Both the position numbers and the translations under genes were made by a program. Source: Hydnum rufescens UP504 (lineage: Eukaryota > Basidiomycota > Agaricomycetes > Cantharellales > Hydnaceae). From it: a stretch of DNA of 46,827 nucleotides. The notes under the pieces were generated by a model. That model did no database searches and had not been told where the DNA came from. It saw only the letters and a list, made by a program, of their open reading frames with translations. This document shows, piece after piece, positions 24,001-37,767 of this stretch (its first letter is position 1; each line of letters starts with the position of its first letter). The stretch is taken from contig MU129238.1 of assembly GCA_014904985.1 (NCBI GenBank), positions 1 through 46,827 of the forward strand. Direction: 5' to 3'.

Positions 24001-25964
24001 GCAAGACATACCGTCTCTGTGCAAGCGAATCAGACTATTCTTACGGAGTGCTCATTTGCTGTAACGCAAGATAAGCTTGTGCAAGTCATTACACAAGTGC
24101 AACCATATGAGCCTCACTGGGAAAACCTTCCTGAGATTGACCTCTCTGGTCGAGCCATCGAGAGTGTGACTCGCATGAAGGAATTTTTACCGTGCTGGTT
24201 AGATTGGATTTGTCAGTGCTTCGCTATCGCCGGCTCCTTCGTTCCTCGCTTATAATTGTCTAGGCATGATAATCAATTAGCATATCTTAGCGGAATCCCG
24301 AGCAATGTACGGAATCTACGAGTATCAAACAATCTGTGAGTCTATTAGAGACCAAATATCTTTATCCCTTGCTCACCACGCGAACATTGACAGCCTAAGT
24401 AGTCTCACTGCCTACAATCACCTCCGTAACTTGGAGACACTTGACATCAGCAATAATGGGATAGAATCATTTACTCGTATGTTTCGATTCTTCACTCTTT
24501 GGCATTGGGCTTCAGTCCCCGACCTTGAATAGAATTACACTGCCTTCAACTCCTCCGTGAGCTTCGTGCCGACGGGAATTCAGTGACAAGTGTGGAAGGG
24601 CTTGAACATATGAATGGACTTGAGAAGCTAAGTTTGAAGAAAAACAAAATCACTCAGATCAACTTCAGGGCTTGCTCATGGTGCATGTTTAATTTTATGC
24701 TCGTCGTGTTCATATATTCATTTCTTCGTCTGTGGTAGGACCCGTTTGGAGACTCTCGATTTGAGTTCGAACTGTCTGAGTGCAGTTGTAGGGTTGTCCA
24801 CCCTCTCTTCGCTTCTGCTACTTAATCTTGGTGAGCAGTGATAGCGTCTGTCTTTGCTTCCATCCTGTTCTCAATGGGGTACCAGACCATAACAGACTTA
24901 CCACCCTGACGACATCGAATCCAGTCCCTCGCCTACGAGTTCTTCGCTTAAGCGATAACAGGCTGTGCCAGATGAATGTGGCTCAGTACCCGAATCTACG
25001 AACTCTTTACATGGACGGCAATCGATTGATGGGCTCACCCAGATGATTCGTCTGAGTAAACTCGAAAACCTCAGTCTTCGGAATCAACGTGGAGGTCAAT
25101 TGTGAGTGCACGGATCACATCATGGCAGCATGCTCTCATTTTTTTTTCTTTAGGCGGCTTGCCTCGAGCGACGTGCGGGACGTCAAACGGCTATATCTCT
25201 CAGGGAATCCTGAAAACGACTTCTCGTTCCTCACGGTCCCCTGCTACAACCTAGTCTATCTCGAACTTGCAGGCTGTCGTATCGAGACATTACCAGCCGA
25301 CCTAGCCACCATGGTCCCCAATGTCAGGGTGCTTAATCTGAACTACAACTTCGTTTCCGATGCGAGTCCATTGCAAGGTCTAGTCAGGTTGAAACGCCTG
25401 ACGCTCGTGGGATCGCGATTGAAGGGCACAAAGGGTATCCTCAAGGCGTTGCAGAAAATGCCAGACATGGAGATGGTCGATCTTCGGTAGGTCTAGTTGT
25501 TCTCCCCCGATCCCCCTGATCATGATAGGCACCCTTTCCCTTATAGCATGAACCCGGCCACTTTGGGTTGGTACTTACCAATTCTTCTGCGAGATACCCC
25601 TGGGGCTCCCCAGCCATCGGAAACTTTGTTACTGGCGCCGTTGATTCCTACTAATGGCGACAGGGAGGCACCAAACTACAGTGCTGTACGGCTTCATCCG
25701 TTCTCAGCTCCCCGTGATGTTCGTGATAACCGGGTATCGGTTGGGCGCCACGCGAAGGACGCCAGTTGGGAGAATCTTGACGCCAAGTTTCGGCGAGATC
25801 TGCCTGACAGTTCTTATCTCGGGCGATTGGCATATCGCGGGATGGTAATGCGAGCCTGCCCCAATGTTCGCGTTATCGACGGTGTTACCGTGGCGGATGG
25901 TGAGCGAGAGAAGGCGGAGAAGTTGCTGACGAGCCTCTTGCTTGCAAGGAAGACCGATGATTGA
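21089..25964 (+). CDS. Cdc11/Nud1-like leucine-rich-repeat scaffold of the septation/mitotic exit network, ten exons, two apparent frameshifts
   Basis: Cdc11 (fission yeast) and Nud1 (budding yeast) anchor mitotic-exit kinases at the spindle pole body. The exons are 21089-22076, 22132-23736, 23792-24211, 24264-24335, 24394-24476, 24533-24680, 24739-24830, 24886-25101, 25154-25486 and 25547-25964. The start PGWMDESLEEEWI resembles the family N-terminus. A long acidic/serine-rich region follows, containing GDMVWDPERMVW, a motif typical of Cdc11 proteins. A leucine-rich-repeat array starts with IDLSGRAIESV and includes LDISNNGI, LSLKKNKI, LRLSDNRL and RLYLSGNP. The tail has FRRDLPDSSYLGRLAYRGMVMRACPN, written here only as FRRDLP and VMRACPN. 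The frame is lost once near 24195 (after EFLPC) and once near 25030 (after GNRLMG). Each loss is explained by one missing base; with both allowed for, the length is 1,458 codons. Confidence 0.85.
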
Positions 25965-28900
25965 GAGCCCCATCTAGTACAGACGTAATTTTGGGCATAA
26001 TTCATACATAGCTCAATTCGATCCCTGCCTGCGGAGGCATTTGCGTCTATGAGTAACAGGAATATTGCGAGGCTGGTTACATCAGGGTTCCAGTGAGAAC
26101 TAGACAGCCTATTTTTGCTTCATCTTGGGAATAAGCACCGTCATTTGCCACTATCTACAGAGCGGGTTTTCTGGGCCTTCAGATGACCGCGTAGATCGGG
26201 ATTACACACTTACACCTTCAATCACCACAGTACATTTCTCCCTTTACGACCTGTGATGTTTAACGGTCTAGGTCTGACTTTCCATGCTTGTAGGTAGCCA
26301 GTAGTCTGTGATCCTGAAACAAAAGAAGACATCTATAGGATCCTCCCACGAATATGAGCATTCTGGCTGTCGAGTTGGAGAAGGTCATTTGGTGACGTTG
26401 AAGCAATTCCTTGCCTGTCGCATATTGAACTTGCCCGATCTGTTACCGAACAAGGCCAGGAGACAATCAAGGTACCCATAGACTAACTTGGAAAGATTCT
26501 AGTAACGGCATCCTCTTATCCGCAAAAGCCATAGCACTTTGCCGTACTTCTGCACAATGTACTCGTGAGGGAATAGTTCCAAGGTCGATGAGATTTTCTG
26601 AAATCAGAGATCAAGAGAAAATTCTCGTTTTTCCCCTTCAGGACCTAGCATTCCAGAGAGAAAACATACGCGAGACGTTAGATTCTCAGGATATCACAGA
26701 AAGGGTACACACTCTGTCGTAATGTCAATACAGACTCGATCACTATCATTATTCGGTCAGAACTTAGCGCCGCGATCCCCCACTGGGGTGAGTGGACTTG
26801 GAATGTCCCCGTAGTCATTGATCAACGTCGTTAGAACTGATGGACCTATTGGTTCACGCCGCTAATGGAACTTCCGAACGCCACTAGATTGAATTGGCGA
26901 CTCCACCATCCTAGGGAGTGAATTTTTCGAATCCAGAGAGACAACTGCTTTGCATTCAGTCGGCGATGTCATTGTGCTTCACGAGTATTACACCAGTTCC
27001 ATGATCAAAGCGAGCAAGGCTGCAATGGGCCTGCGAAGTCAGGCAAGAAAAAGGAAGGCGGCTCACGTACGATATTCCGCACACCCTGATATGAAGCTGA
27101 CATATATAGGGGTTGGTGCCTACGTTTCCATGGCCAAATATTAAATCTACGCACTGGTTCGCTTTGACTAGTATGAGGTACCCTAACCTCGAGGAATTTT
27201 CCAAAATTCATGACATCCAGTGCCTCTTGTCCCTTGCACTTCTCCCCCCCGCAGGAATATTTGGTACGCGATGGCAGGATGCGAACGGCATATTTCTAGG
27301 CTACGGACTTCAATTCCGATATCTGAAGACGGAAATAGCGACTAAGTACACGATCAGCATGCTTGGATCCCTTAAAGATAGCCATTCCAAACGATTATCA
27401 CCTCGAGCAAGCGACAAATGAACTTGGCTGGATCCTGAGTAGCACGTCTGCGGTCGCTGAGGCGATGCGGGCGAAGACCGATGGTGAAGACATCGTAGCC
27501 AGCCCTGGACGCACTTGAGTCTGAAATGTCACTCTAGGGCAGCGCGAATGAAGAATCGATGAGTGTAGATATAGGTGTGGACTGCTACCCATCGATTCCG
27601 CAGAAGCGGAGGGAGAGAAGACACAGCGTTCAGAAGTTATGCGTGACAACAGAGGAGACGGTCTTCAGCGTAGATGTGAGGCCTGTTTTTGGTAGTGTCC
27701 ATCAGGTTCGAATGAGTGAAAAAAGACATCCACGACGGAACATCTATACTTTACTTGATTCATTTTCCAACCGAGTGTTCAAATACCACCAGGAAGACGA
27801 TCGAGAACCCATTCATTCAAGGCCAGATGTCGGAGGAATGTGATTGCTTGGCGTCAAGGAAAGCATATCCTGAGATCTTTGATCAAGTCAAACCGTGAGC
27901 CATGGAGAAAGAGGGCGGACGAGGCAAAGCCAATATCCGCATGCGCGAAAAAAAGGGACATGCTAAATTGCATGCATGCATGAAGGCATAACCACGGCTC
28001 ATGGGACACGAGGATTGAAAAACAAAGATACAGCATTCATCCACATCCCAGTTCATGCCAAGGGCCACCGACAGGATAGAATGCACATTAGGCACAGTTG
28101 GGAGGCAATGAGAAGTTTCTGTTGGAGTCTGCCGTATTTTGAGTAGTGGAGGAGGCATAAGAGGAATCATCCAAGAAGCCAGCTTCGGGGCATATTGGAA
28201 TACTTGGCGGGTTGACGTCCGATCCTGATTCTCACAAGTCGAGGTGGGAAGAGCGTGCATCAATCAACTCTCATGCCACAGTAGATCAGGCCCAAGACAA
28301 ACGAGACGTGTGACAAAGAACCTTGCATAATCAAACTCGTCACCCATAATCACGTGGGTGGCGCTTTAGTCGCCAGAGTCGAGCAGGCTGGAGAGACTTT
28401 GAAATTCAAATTGGGCCGAAGTGCCCTGGAATTTCGCCACTTCTCGGTAGAGGATGATCGGATGTGATCAAAAAAGGTACCGAAACTTCTGGGGAACGTG
28501 GAGGAGCTTTGGGACGAGGTGAGATGAAATAGAACACGGAAGGCAATTTCCGAGACCCATCGTGTCGCTCAGAGTTGATGAGCTCACGAACCGCTGGGTT
28601 TCTGGAATTGAACCACTGTCCTCAAGACACCCCTATGGTCGCTCTTGTGGGTCCTGATCTGCCCTAAATCGTCTCGCTGGCTCTGAGCTTTCCGATCAAA
28701 AGGCTTGATACGTTCGTCTGGTAATCGTGGACTGGCCTCCACATTGTCCCGAGTAAATTCTCCTAGGTCCCGCTTCATGTCCGAAAGCGCTTCGGGACCT
28801 TAATGTTTCCGCTGGTGTGGCGAGCAAGGCCCACAGCTTGATCCGAATTACCACTCCGTTCTATCCCCCTCATCCGCCCCTTGGGAGAGTGTCCTCACGC

Positions 28901-31900
28901 GATATCTCACGTACTGTGCGGTTCGACAGGTCCTCCGCCAAATTCTATGTCCCCGTTATGCTTTGTTATCACGAGTGTCTCTAGCCGTGTCGGGCAGGGA
29001 TGGCTTTCTTGCCCGGCTGATCTGCACATGGCTCCATATTCCCGTTCATATTGAACGTATGGCGAGGCACCTGATTATAGCAGCGAGCACCAGGCCAGTT
29101 AGTCCATACCGGCAAGTCGCACCGAAAGTGATACCTCTTGTGGCATTAAGCTAAGGCAGATCAGTTTTCCTGGCATAGTGGCGATAGGCATACTTCTACA
29201 TACGGCCAGTGGGGTGTTACGCCTACCATACCGTACTTGTTCTCTAAGGTACTAGGTACCTGCCTGGCTAGGGTTTCTTCTGGATCATCCTCGGGAACAA
29301 CCTTGTTCATCCGAATACCTTGCCAGACGATCTACTGTCTGTGGGGGTGCCTCATTTCGCCTCAGTGAATTATCCGAGACGACTCTTAGTGATGTTGTGC
29401 GTTGGTATTTTTTGCGCACCTCGGATTTATGTCATTCTTGCTACTCGGCTGCTTGCATCGATAAATTCAAACCTAACCTTCGTTAGGGAAACAATTATCG
29501 AAAAAAAGTCCGGCAACCCTGATTGTCTACACCGTCTTCGCTTCTATAAGCCAACTCTCAATGGAGGTCAAGTCGCTCGGGCGACATTCTCGATACTATT
29601 GCTCTTGATATAAAGCACAGCGCCGACAGTAATATCATCGATCTTTTTCTGCAGTTATTGGGGTTTTCAGGACTTGCACGGATTGCTTTGAAAACAGTTC
29701 CTGACGCATGATCGCCTCCCTCTCCCCGTCAATCTCACGGGAACGCACTATCAGAACACAGGGGACGCCAATCGATACGCGGAAAGTAGTTTCCGCTGTG
29801 CGTGCGATTGGGTCCCAAATCTTTATATGACACCCTCACCTTACTGTAGCCACCGATGTATCCACCCCCAGCCATCAGATGGAAAACCCATCCAGGGCCA
29901 GCCCGAGCACTCTTGTTCTCACACGGAGGCAATTCACCTCGAAGGCCCGAAAAAAGAATAGCATATACGCGGCCGCGAAGAACATGAGCGAGCCTGTAGG
30001 TCGGTAGTGTTGAAGAGCTACCGCGGTGAAGGAACTGTTATTTCCGGCGATAACTGGCTCCTGCGCCCCCGAGGGAACATTTATTCTTTATGCCGGAGTG
30101 GGGAGGGCATCGATGATGGCCACCGAGGGAATGCATTCCGGAGCGGCCAATATGACTGCTATGCAGTGTTGATACTGTAATTCGAAACAGGAGCGTGTTC
30201 GCCTCTTCAGAGGATTGCAATTGGTGATCAACAAACATTAGTCACATGTGTATACAAAAAACGTAAAGAACTGCTGGGTGCTCTCGCTGGCTTCGGGCGA
30301 CTTGAGATAGGAGACATTGAGTAATCCTCCTGTGGGGACTATCGATGTCATCGTGTAAACCAGTGCCGATAATCGGCACCATGCGACGAAGCGAACAAAC
30401 CTTCGTTTTCGAAGCCGACTCCCGAACTGCGCAGCGATGGAATTCTTGGTAGGCTAATTATAACCCACCAGCCAAATAGGTATCACAACCCTCGAGATGA
30501 GGTCCCCAGCAGAGTTAGATTTTGAGGTTGATTCGGCGGTTCCAAAGTGAGAATCCTGAACGATGGATTGCTCCCTGAGCATCCACTAGTATAACCACAT
30601 TTCTGTAGTATACAGCGGAGATATAGTCAAGTCCGTCGGACTTCATCTGGTATAGAACTTGCGGCGGCTATGTTCCCGGGAAAACCGAGCCGTTGGAACA
30701 TTCTTGCTGGGAATACAGTACATTCTATTCTGGATTTCTTGCATATGCATCAGGAAAGTGTGGAGGATACGATAGCCGAGGCCATCACAGCCAAGCTGGC
30801 TGTACAGGGCGGATCCCCTCATCCGAAGAATCGTCGGACGATATCTATCCTAGTGCGGAGTTGCTAGAGCAAACTGCACCCCCCAAAACGTACCCTTTTG
30901 CTCGAGGCAATCATACTCGCTGGTGTTGAGTCACAGATGTTTTTTAAAGGGATTCACACGAATATATCCAATTTCTCTCACGATTTTGTAATTCCTAGTG
31001 AAATGAAGCCGCATCTCACCGCTGAAATTTAAAAACTTGGGGATCTCGGCAACATACGTGGGTGTTACATAAGACGAAACGATTCAAAAGTTACTCAACG
31101 CCGGAGATATCCGCGCAGAGCAATACAATGGATGTTGGTGGCCATCCAATCTTGAGATGCAGCTAATTCAAGGGGTCCACAGGGATCCTTACAGTCAATT
31201 CATCGCACGACAAGATGGTTGTCGCCTTGGCATATCCCGTTACCCTAATTAACACTAGCGAGAGCTAAATTTTAACGTTTGAAATTGGTCAATTCCTTGG
31301 GAATGAATGTCCACGTGGGCTTCGTAGGTGTAGGTGACCGTGTTTCAAGCTGGAGGATAGTTACTGCGCGAAATGCCGCCGGAAGTCGTCTCAGGATATA
31401 CAGTATTCCAAGGTCTTCCTGGAGGGCTGGCGATGGGAGAATTCCACACCAGTTGCCTTTATCCAGAGTTTTTCAGGCCGAGCAATCATTGAGGTATTTC
31501 AATGATTGGCCGACCGAGGGAAGATAATGCACAACTATTATGCTGCCTACGTCAGTAGTGAATGGCCTATATTGCACCAGTTCCGTGGAGGACCTCTCAG
31601 AGGTGTAAGCAATTATGCGACCTTATTTTAATGATTTTAATGAGCTATTTCGCATGGCCATGAAGTGATGCTCGGTTCATGCTATCTACATGATGAGAAC
31701 TTGGCAAATGCAAATTACGCATTTGCAACTAAGGATTCAAGGGGACTGACGCGCCCCCCACTCAACACCACTGGCATTACCCATCTCTTGGGAGTCGAGC
31801 TCTTCCCCTGCCAGACACTGGGTATCATCAAATGCGCGTTTCCGCGTACAGTATCTCCCGCAGTGATCCTCTGAAACACTGATCGCCTCCGCGTAAACCA

Positions 31901-34524
31901 ATTTGTGTGGAGTATTTCTGATGGTGTGCATACATTCTATCTATCCAATGGAGTTTTCTTCGCGAAGAATTATTGATGAATGCACCAGGGTCGCTGAGGA
32001 GAAATCGTGTACTTCCCCGCCACAGGGCCTCAAAAAGATGATCCATTCCAAGGTGAGAGAATGCGCAAGAGGATTACTGTAAAGACTCGGCAGGACAAAG
32101 GCGATAGCCGACAAAAAAAAAAAAAAAGAGGTGCCGATACGAAGGTGTCCTCCGAGTTTTGAATCGAATATCCATTTGCCTTCCTGGATTCGCGTGCGAT
32201 TCCTAGGGAGGAGAGACCCAGTTCCGTGACCGAGTTGCCGGACATAAGGGAATGCCCGGGCGAGCATCCGTTTTCCAACAGATACTTTCTGTATGCATAT
32301 ACGATAATTTTTCGCCTCCGATCCCCCCAAAGGTGTATAAATCTCATCGGTTTTGATTGCCTTGAGTTTCACCTCCTGATCATGAGCTTAGATAAATGAG
32401 TGGCTTTTCCTGGACTCCGGGAGAATTTGTGAAAAACGTATCCTTTCATTGATGGCGGTCTGCACGAATGCCATGTCCGGCGGACCGAACGTTCTTCGAA
32501 CATGGCATGGTGTCAAATGTATACGCATTCAGTGTATTGGAACCGGGACCGTGGCTTCATTAACGTGCACCTCCGCAGTCAGTGAGTCGTGTTCCCTCCC
32601 ACCAGAGAGAGCTGTTCTAATCGCATTAGGGTCTTTCATGATGACGAAAACCATGAGTTTCCTGCATTTCAAGAAGACCAAAAAACCTACCGATCCTGAA
32701 GCTATCGGCCATGGCAGATAGACCTGGGAGCAAAGCAGAGAGGCATGGACTGAATTGTTTTCACTATTAAGAGAGCCCAGTAATGCTTCACATTCAACTC
32801 CATATCTGATCCGGCACATTAGGGGATAGGATGGCTGGGAGTTGCCGAGATGGAGTTGCCGACCGCACTGGTTTTGAGGGTGGAATCACAGGAGATGCAA
32901 CAAGCATACTCACAACTCAGGGATTTACTGTTGATTTAAGGGCAACATTCGAGGCATGGTTGTGAGCAGTTTTCGAGCAATTTTTGTTATCCTGAACGAC
33001 CTATTCAGTACAAGTGATTTCTGCGATTCATGGATATCACTGTTGTTGTGTAGTATTTAGGACAGGATTCTACCATAGAGTACAGTAGTCTATGGGAGAA
33101 GGAGTCTTTCCGGAAAGCTGGCAAAGCTACTCGCCTTGTCTTTCAGAGCGGCGCCGGGACTGGATTCTCGAGGCCGATATTAAAATACGGTCCAGTAATA
33201 GTCAACGGACGAGCATATGCTGCGATCGTGAGTGCTCTCGTTCCTTGCCTGCACAACCCATCGGTTCTACTTCGCTCCCCGTCACATCTCCCTACCTATT
33301 GTCAAATAGAGACGTCTGGGTGAGCTGCGCTCAGACTCAACGCTCGATTGGTCATGATGGTGCCTTTTGGAATTTGGGTGCCTGCCTGGCCTTGAATTCG
33401 AATCTCTCCCGAATCTAGGGAAGGCCCGCCCCTCGCAGTAGTTCGGCAGCGATTAGTGGAGCTATTGCTGGACCTTCTTGCAGTGATCACGGTGCACTCG
33501 TATCAGAGAGGGGGGCGTGTTTGATAAAGTTGGCTCGCTTGCGGCGAATTGCGAGTTCCGTTCATCGAACAGAGAGCTGTGTTCCCATCTGATAAGCGGT
33601 TGCGGTTGCCCTCTCCCCGGGGGTTTTAGGACCCTGCAGTCTCCAGGTACAGTGAGAGGGAACGATCTTCGGACAGGCTTAGAGGGTGAATTGAGTGGTA
33701 GCACTGTGGTAGCATGGCCACCTAAATTTGATTTGTCGCGTGTGGAGTGCATCATAGTGGCAGTGGGTGGGTGGCCAGACCGCAGCAACCAGTTTCAGTT
33801 GTATCCGCAGGCGTAGGGTAGGGCGGGCGTCGGGCGTTCCCGCGCAGCGCCTAGATGAGAATTAGCGGGGTATGTGGATCTCTATATTTTTTCCCTTCCC
33901 TTTCCTTTCCCTTTCCTCCGACAACAAAGGCTCGCCCCAGTGGCCAATACAAGGACACAAAACGGGAAAGATCACGTTCTTGGAATGCTAGAAAAAAGGG
34001 TCCACAATTGATTTATCATAACTTTACATAACACGCGGAGATAGCCTCCCTAGAATTATACCTGTGATTTGGCAGGAGAGAAATGGGTGAATGCACTGCA
34101 GTGTTCGGGAAAAAACATTGGGGAGAGCCAGGGGTTTCATGGACTTTGTTTTTTTTTTTTCGAGGCAGATCAAGGATCGTTATTCGGCCCGAGGTCGAGG
34201 ATCATTTTTTCCGGGGACTTCGAAATCTCGCGTTTCTGGAAGACTCCGCATGCAATTCAATGGAAAACGAATGGTATTCTTCCTTGCCTGGCTTGGTTAT
34301 GAAGCGAGCTCTTTCTGGGGGTTGGATCGTCCTCCTCCATTAGTGCACCCAATATCTCCATGACTTTCTCCGCGTCCTCGATAGAGATGCTCACTGACAG
34401 CTCTCATCAACACGACCATGACATTTATTTCCTGTGCGTACCGCGGTTCAAGCCACGCGACAGAACCCTGACGGGTACATCATGATTCTTTTCTTTAAAA
34501 CCAATTCCTAGTTCCACACACAAC
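25965..34524. other. 8.6 kb gene-poor stretch
   Basis: No open frame above about 143 codons occurs, and none shows a known domain, mobile-element protein or plausible exon chain. Features seen are an A15 run at 32114-32128, a CCCTTTCC-type pyrimidine repeat at 33888-33919, and a T13 run near 34148-34160. A sequence at about 28609-28619 looks like a reversed tRNA B box but lacks a pairing T-stem. Non-coding transcripts cannot be excluded. Confidence 0.45.
33888..33919. repeat. pyrimidine simple repeat
   Basis: Repeated CCTTTCC/CCCTTT units form an all-pyrimidine tract of about 30 bp. Such tracts are common in fungal intergenic DNA and no function is implied. Confidence 0.5.
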
Positions 34525-36829
34525 ATGCTACCCCTTGAGTCCGACTGGCCAGACTGGCCAACAGCTACCGAAGATATCCCCGATCACCTCGAGCTCGATT
34601 CCAGTAACACCACCTCGAGCTCGTACGTGTTTTTCCTTTTTTTGACCAATTTTAGCCGCCAACATTGTCCTCCAGACCTTCTCCGCTCATATCCAGCTCT
34701 CAACGAATCGACAGAGGCTCTCTGGACACCGCGTCTTTCTACTCCATCTCCCTTCCGCTCTCCCCTCAGTCTCCTATTCCAGCCAACCGCAGCTCCTCGT
34801 CCAACTCCAACTCCCCTCGTCCATATACCCCTCCTTATTTCTCTTTGGAGCCCTCCTTGGCTAGTACCAAATTTGGGACGTCGGGACTCGAAATGTCCCT
34901 GGACCCTCCGCCGGCTGCCATCGTCGGTTCTTCTAGTCCCCCTCTGCTGGGAAGTACACCGTTGTGGTATGATTTGAATCATTATGGAGGCCGTGAGGAC
35001 GATACCTGCCAAGCTGCCCGTTACGGCTATGGGAATACTTCGAGAGAAATAGCCAATCTGGACATTGATCCTTCGTACCCTCCAGCCTATCATTCCCACC
35101 CTGCGGCCTTGCTTTCTTCCGCGTCTTACACGGTCCACGGAACCCCCATTCGCCATGATCTCGCATCATCTAGCCGTGAGGCAGGTGACGGCAGTCCATT
35201 CGATTACATCCGGAGTGCTAGCAGAAGCAGCTCGTACAGCTACCCTCTTACCCCAGTCACGCCCTCCTTTCCCCCCAGCGTAACGGGTCATGCACAGCAA
35301 GAACCTTCAGAGTCTCACCATAGTTCAGGTCTCGATTCTGGAGGACCAGCTTCTCAAGTTTCCCCTACCTCGTCACCCTCCTCTAAAAGTAATACTCTCA
35401 CTCTTCCATCTGCAAATATGCCTGCCTCCAATCCCCCTTCGTCTGCTTCGTCGACCAATCCTCTGAATTGGGGTTCACATGCCGGATCTAGCGTACAAGA
35501 CTCTAGCTCCGAGAGGCGGAAACGAGCGCGGAAGGATGAGGACGAGACCGACAAAGATGTCCAACAGCCGCCCCAGTCCCCCTCGGCAGTAGTCGTGCCA
35601 GGCGCCTTCTCGGCGTCTGCAGGAGGCACCACGGAGACAGCAGATGTTCCGCCCCGACGGCGTCGCAAAACCAGCTCCCCAGAAGTGTCCACCCTCCCCA
35701 GTTCCAAAGAGGAGGGTGAAGAAAAACCCGAGGGCGAGGGTCCGCCACCTCGTCGGCGAGGAAAACTCCCCAAGGAGACGACCGAGACTCTCCGGACTTG
35801 GTTAATGGCCCATAAAGCCCATCCCTATCCGACGGAGGAAGAGAAGCGGGCGCTCTGCGAGAAGACCAGTCTAAACATGAGCCAGGTGTCTAATTGGATG
35901 ATTAATGTGCGATTCCCGATGATCAGCTTTGGTACCGCAGCTGACTTGGTGAATGCAGGCTCGACGAAGAATTCTTACCCCCCCCAACAAGCAGGTATTT
36001 CACCCTGCGACGGGCTCATTCACAGGTCGAATGTTGGCTTCCTCATCCTCATCGACGAGTCAGACGGCTACATCCTCTACCTCGGTGGCCTCGAGACGTC
36101 CACAGCCCCCTCCGCTTCGAGCCCTGGCACCACCCGCGGCTCAGGCCTCTTCGTCCCCTTGGGCACCTCCAACGAGGCGTACTCTGGTGCCACCAAGGGC
36201 TTCTCCACTTCCTCCGCCTATTTTGAATGCGCCGGGGGCCAATATGTTGAGTTCCCCGCACCAGTACTCCCCTCAGTCTCACCCTTCGCAAGGTGACTTG
36301 CACGCGCACGTCCAGCACCAACGTCCCGCCTCTGTCCCCTCATTTTCATCTGTGGCCTTTGGCGGACAAGATTCCCGGCCATCACTAGGTGATGAGAGGA
36401 GCGGACCTCGCACCCGCTCGAATTCATCGACCTACCCGGAGCTGAGCAGCCACCATGTCCCCCACGACACTCTAGCCTCCCCTTCATTATGGTAGCCTTG
36501 CAGGTGGAAGCGGACACAGTACCACCAGTCCGTCTTCAATGACGGCGCAGCACTTTGCTGCCTATGGTTATACCCCAGCACAAGCAGCCTACGTCGCAAA
36601 TCTGGCCGCGGGGAATAACCCAGGACCTTCTGGATCCAACACCGGGGTGTTCTTTTCCCCTTCAGATCCCTCCCAGGGGTCGTCTCAGGACTTGTATGGC
36701 AGCGAAACCCAGCAACCGTACACTCAATCACACCACCCTTCTTCGGACAATCTCTCGCCCTCCTCACAAAATGAACAAGAAACATCCCCTTCGGAACGGG
36801 ATATTGGACAACATCATTACGACTTTTGA
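34525..36829 (+). CDS. TALE-class (KN-type) homeodomain transcription factor, three exons, probable frameshift near 36481
   Basis: This is a predicted nuclear DNA-binding regulator. The exons are 34525-34622, 34676-35906 and 35959 onward, with introns of 53 and 52 bp. A serine/proline-rich N-terminus of about 380 residues precedes a basic patch (PPRRRGKLP) and the homeodomain at about 393-452. The PYP of the three-residue loop extension and the recognition helix VSNWMIN/ARRRI identify the TALE/KN class; the second intron falls inside that helix. In the sequence as given, the frame ends at TAG 36493-36495 (621 aa). However, the next frame continues without a stop to TGA at 36829 with the same composition (GYTPAQAAYVANLAAG and so on). 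One surplus C in the CCCC at 36478-36481 would explain this and give 732 aa. I cannot assign it to a named regulator. Confidence 0.85.
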
Positions 36830-37767
36830 ACTATATCTTTGGATCTGCACACTTCCTTTTATTCTCGTTCATCATTGATGGCCCTCATACACTTCCCTCC
36901 GGGTCCGCTACATTTCACAATCTCTACTTGGGCACTGCCTTGTTCATATGTAATAGCGCCATTGAACGCCTTATCATCATTCATCCTTATCATGCCCGAT
37001 TATTTCTTTCCCATCCCTGGTCACTCGCCGCCACCTTTAAACCATTGTATATTCTTCCTTTTCTCTAATCGCTGGTGCGCACCCCAGATACTACTACACC
37101 TTGTTTATATCTTGGATGGCTTCCTTCATTCCCCAACTGCTTTGCATTGCTTTCTGAATGGCCACTACAGTCGCCTACATCACCCTTCACCACCTGTACA
37201 TCCCCCACATTACCCTCTTTCCCCAATTGCCCTTTCTTCATTACTCAAAATCCCCTCAATTCGTTATCAAACCGCATTCACGCGCTTGTTCTTCTAATGC
37301 ACTTTCCATCGTATCTCCTTCCCATTTCTTGGCTTGGTACCATAAAAGGGCCCCCCTACTATTGCATGTACGCAGGTGGAACAATTTACAGTATCTTACT
37401 CGGTTCAGAGGTCCTCCTTCCCATCTCCCTTTTTTATTTGTTACATCGATATCGCCTTAAGTCCGCACACTCCAAACCGGTATTGTCAGCTGATCGTGTG
37501 AGAGGGGAGGAGGGAAGCTTTCGCAATTGCCGGCATCCCATTTATCAGTACCATTATGCCGGGAACGCTAAATAGATTCTTTATAGGGGTTCATCAAGGG
37601 AACGTTTTCTTACATACTATATTTTTCATTTCAATCAAAAGTCTTTCGAACTTGAGTCATTACAAGTAGAATGGGTTTGAAGGGCTGTCCGTGACATCTC
37701 GGAGCACGATCAAAATCAAAATGTATACCGATGAATCACAAAGGAATGGAATGACCACAGCCTGAGC

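Noticed and set aside
28580..28680. tRNA-like sequence on the minus strand (B-box-like GTGGTTCAATTCC)
   Set aside because: No T-stem or acceptor-stem pairing can be formed around it and no A box is present at the right distance.
36839..37575. long plus-strand frames downstream of the homeodomain gene
   Set aside because: All three frames are open simultaneously because the region is pyrimidine-rich and poor in TAA/TAG/TGA; probable 3' UTR.
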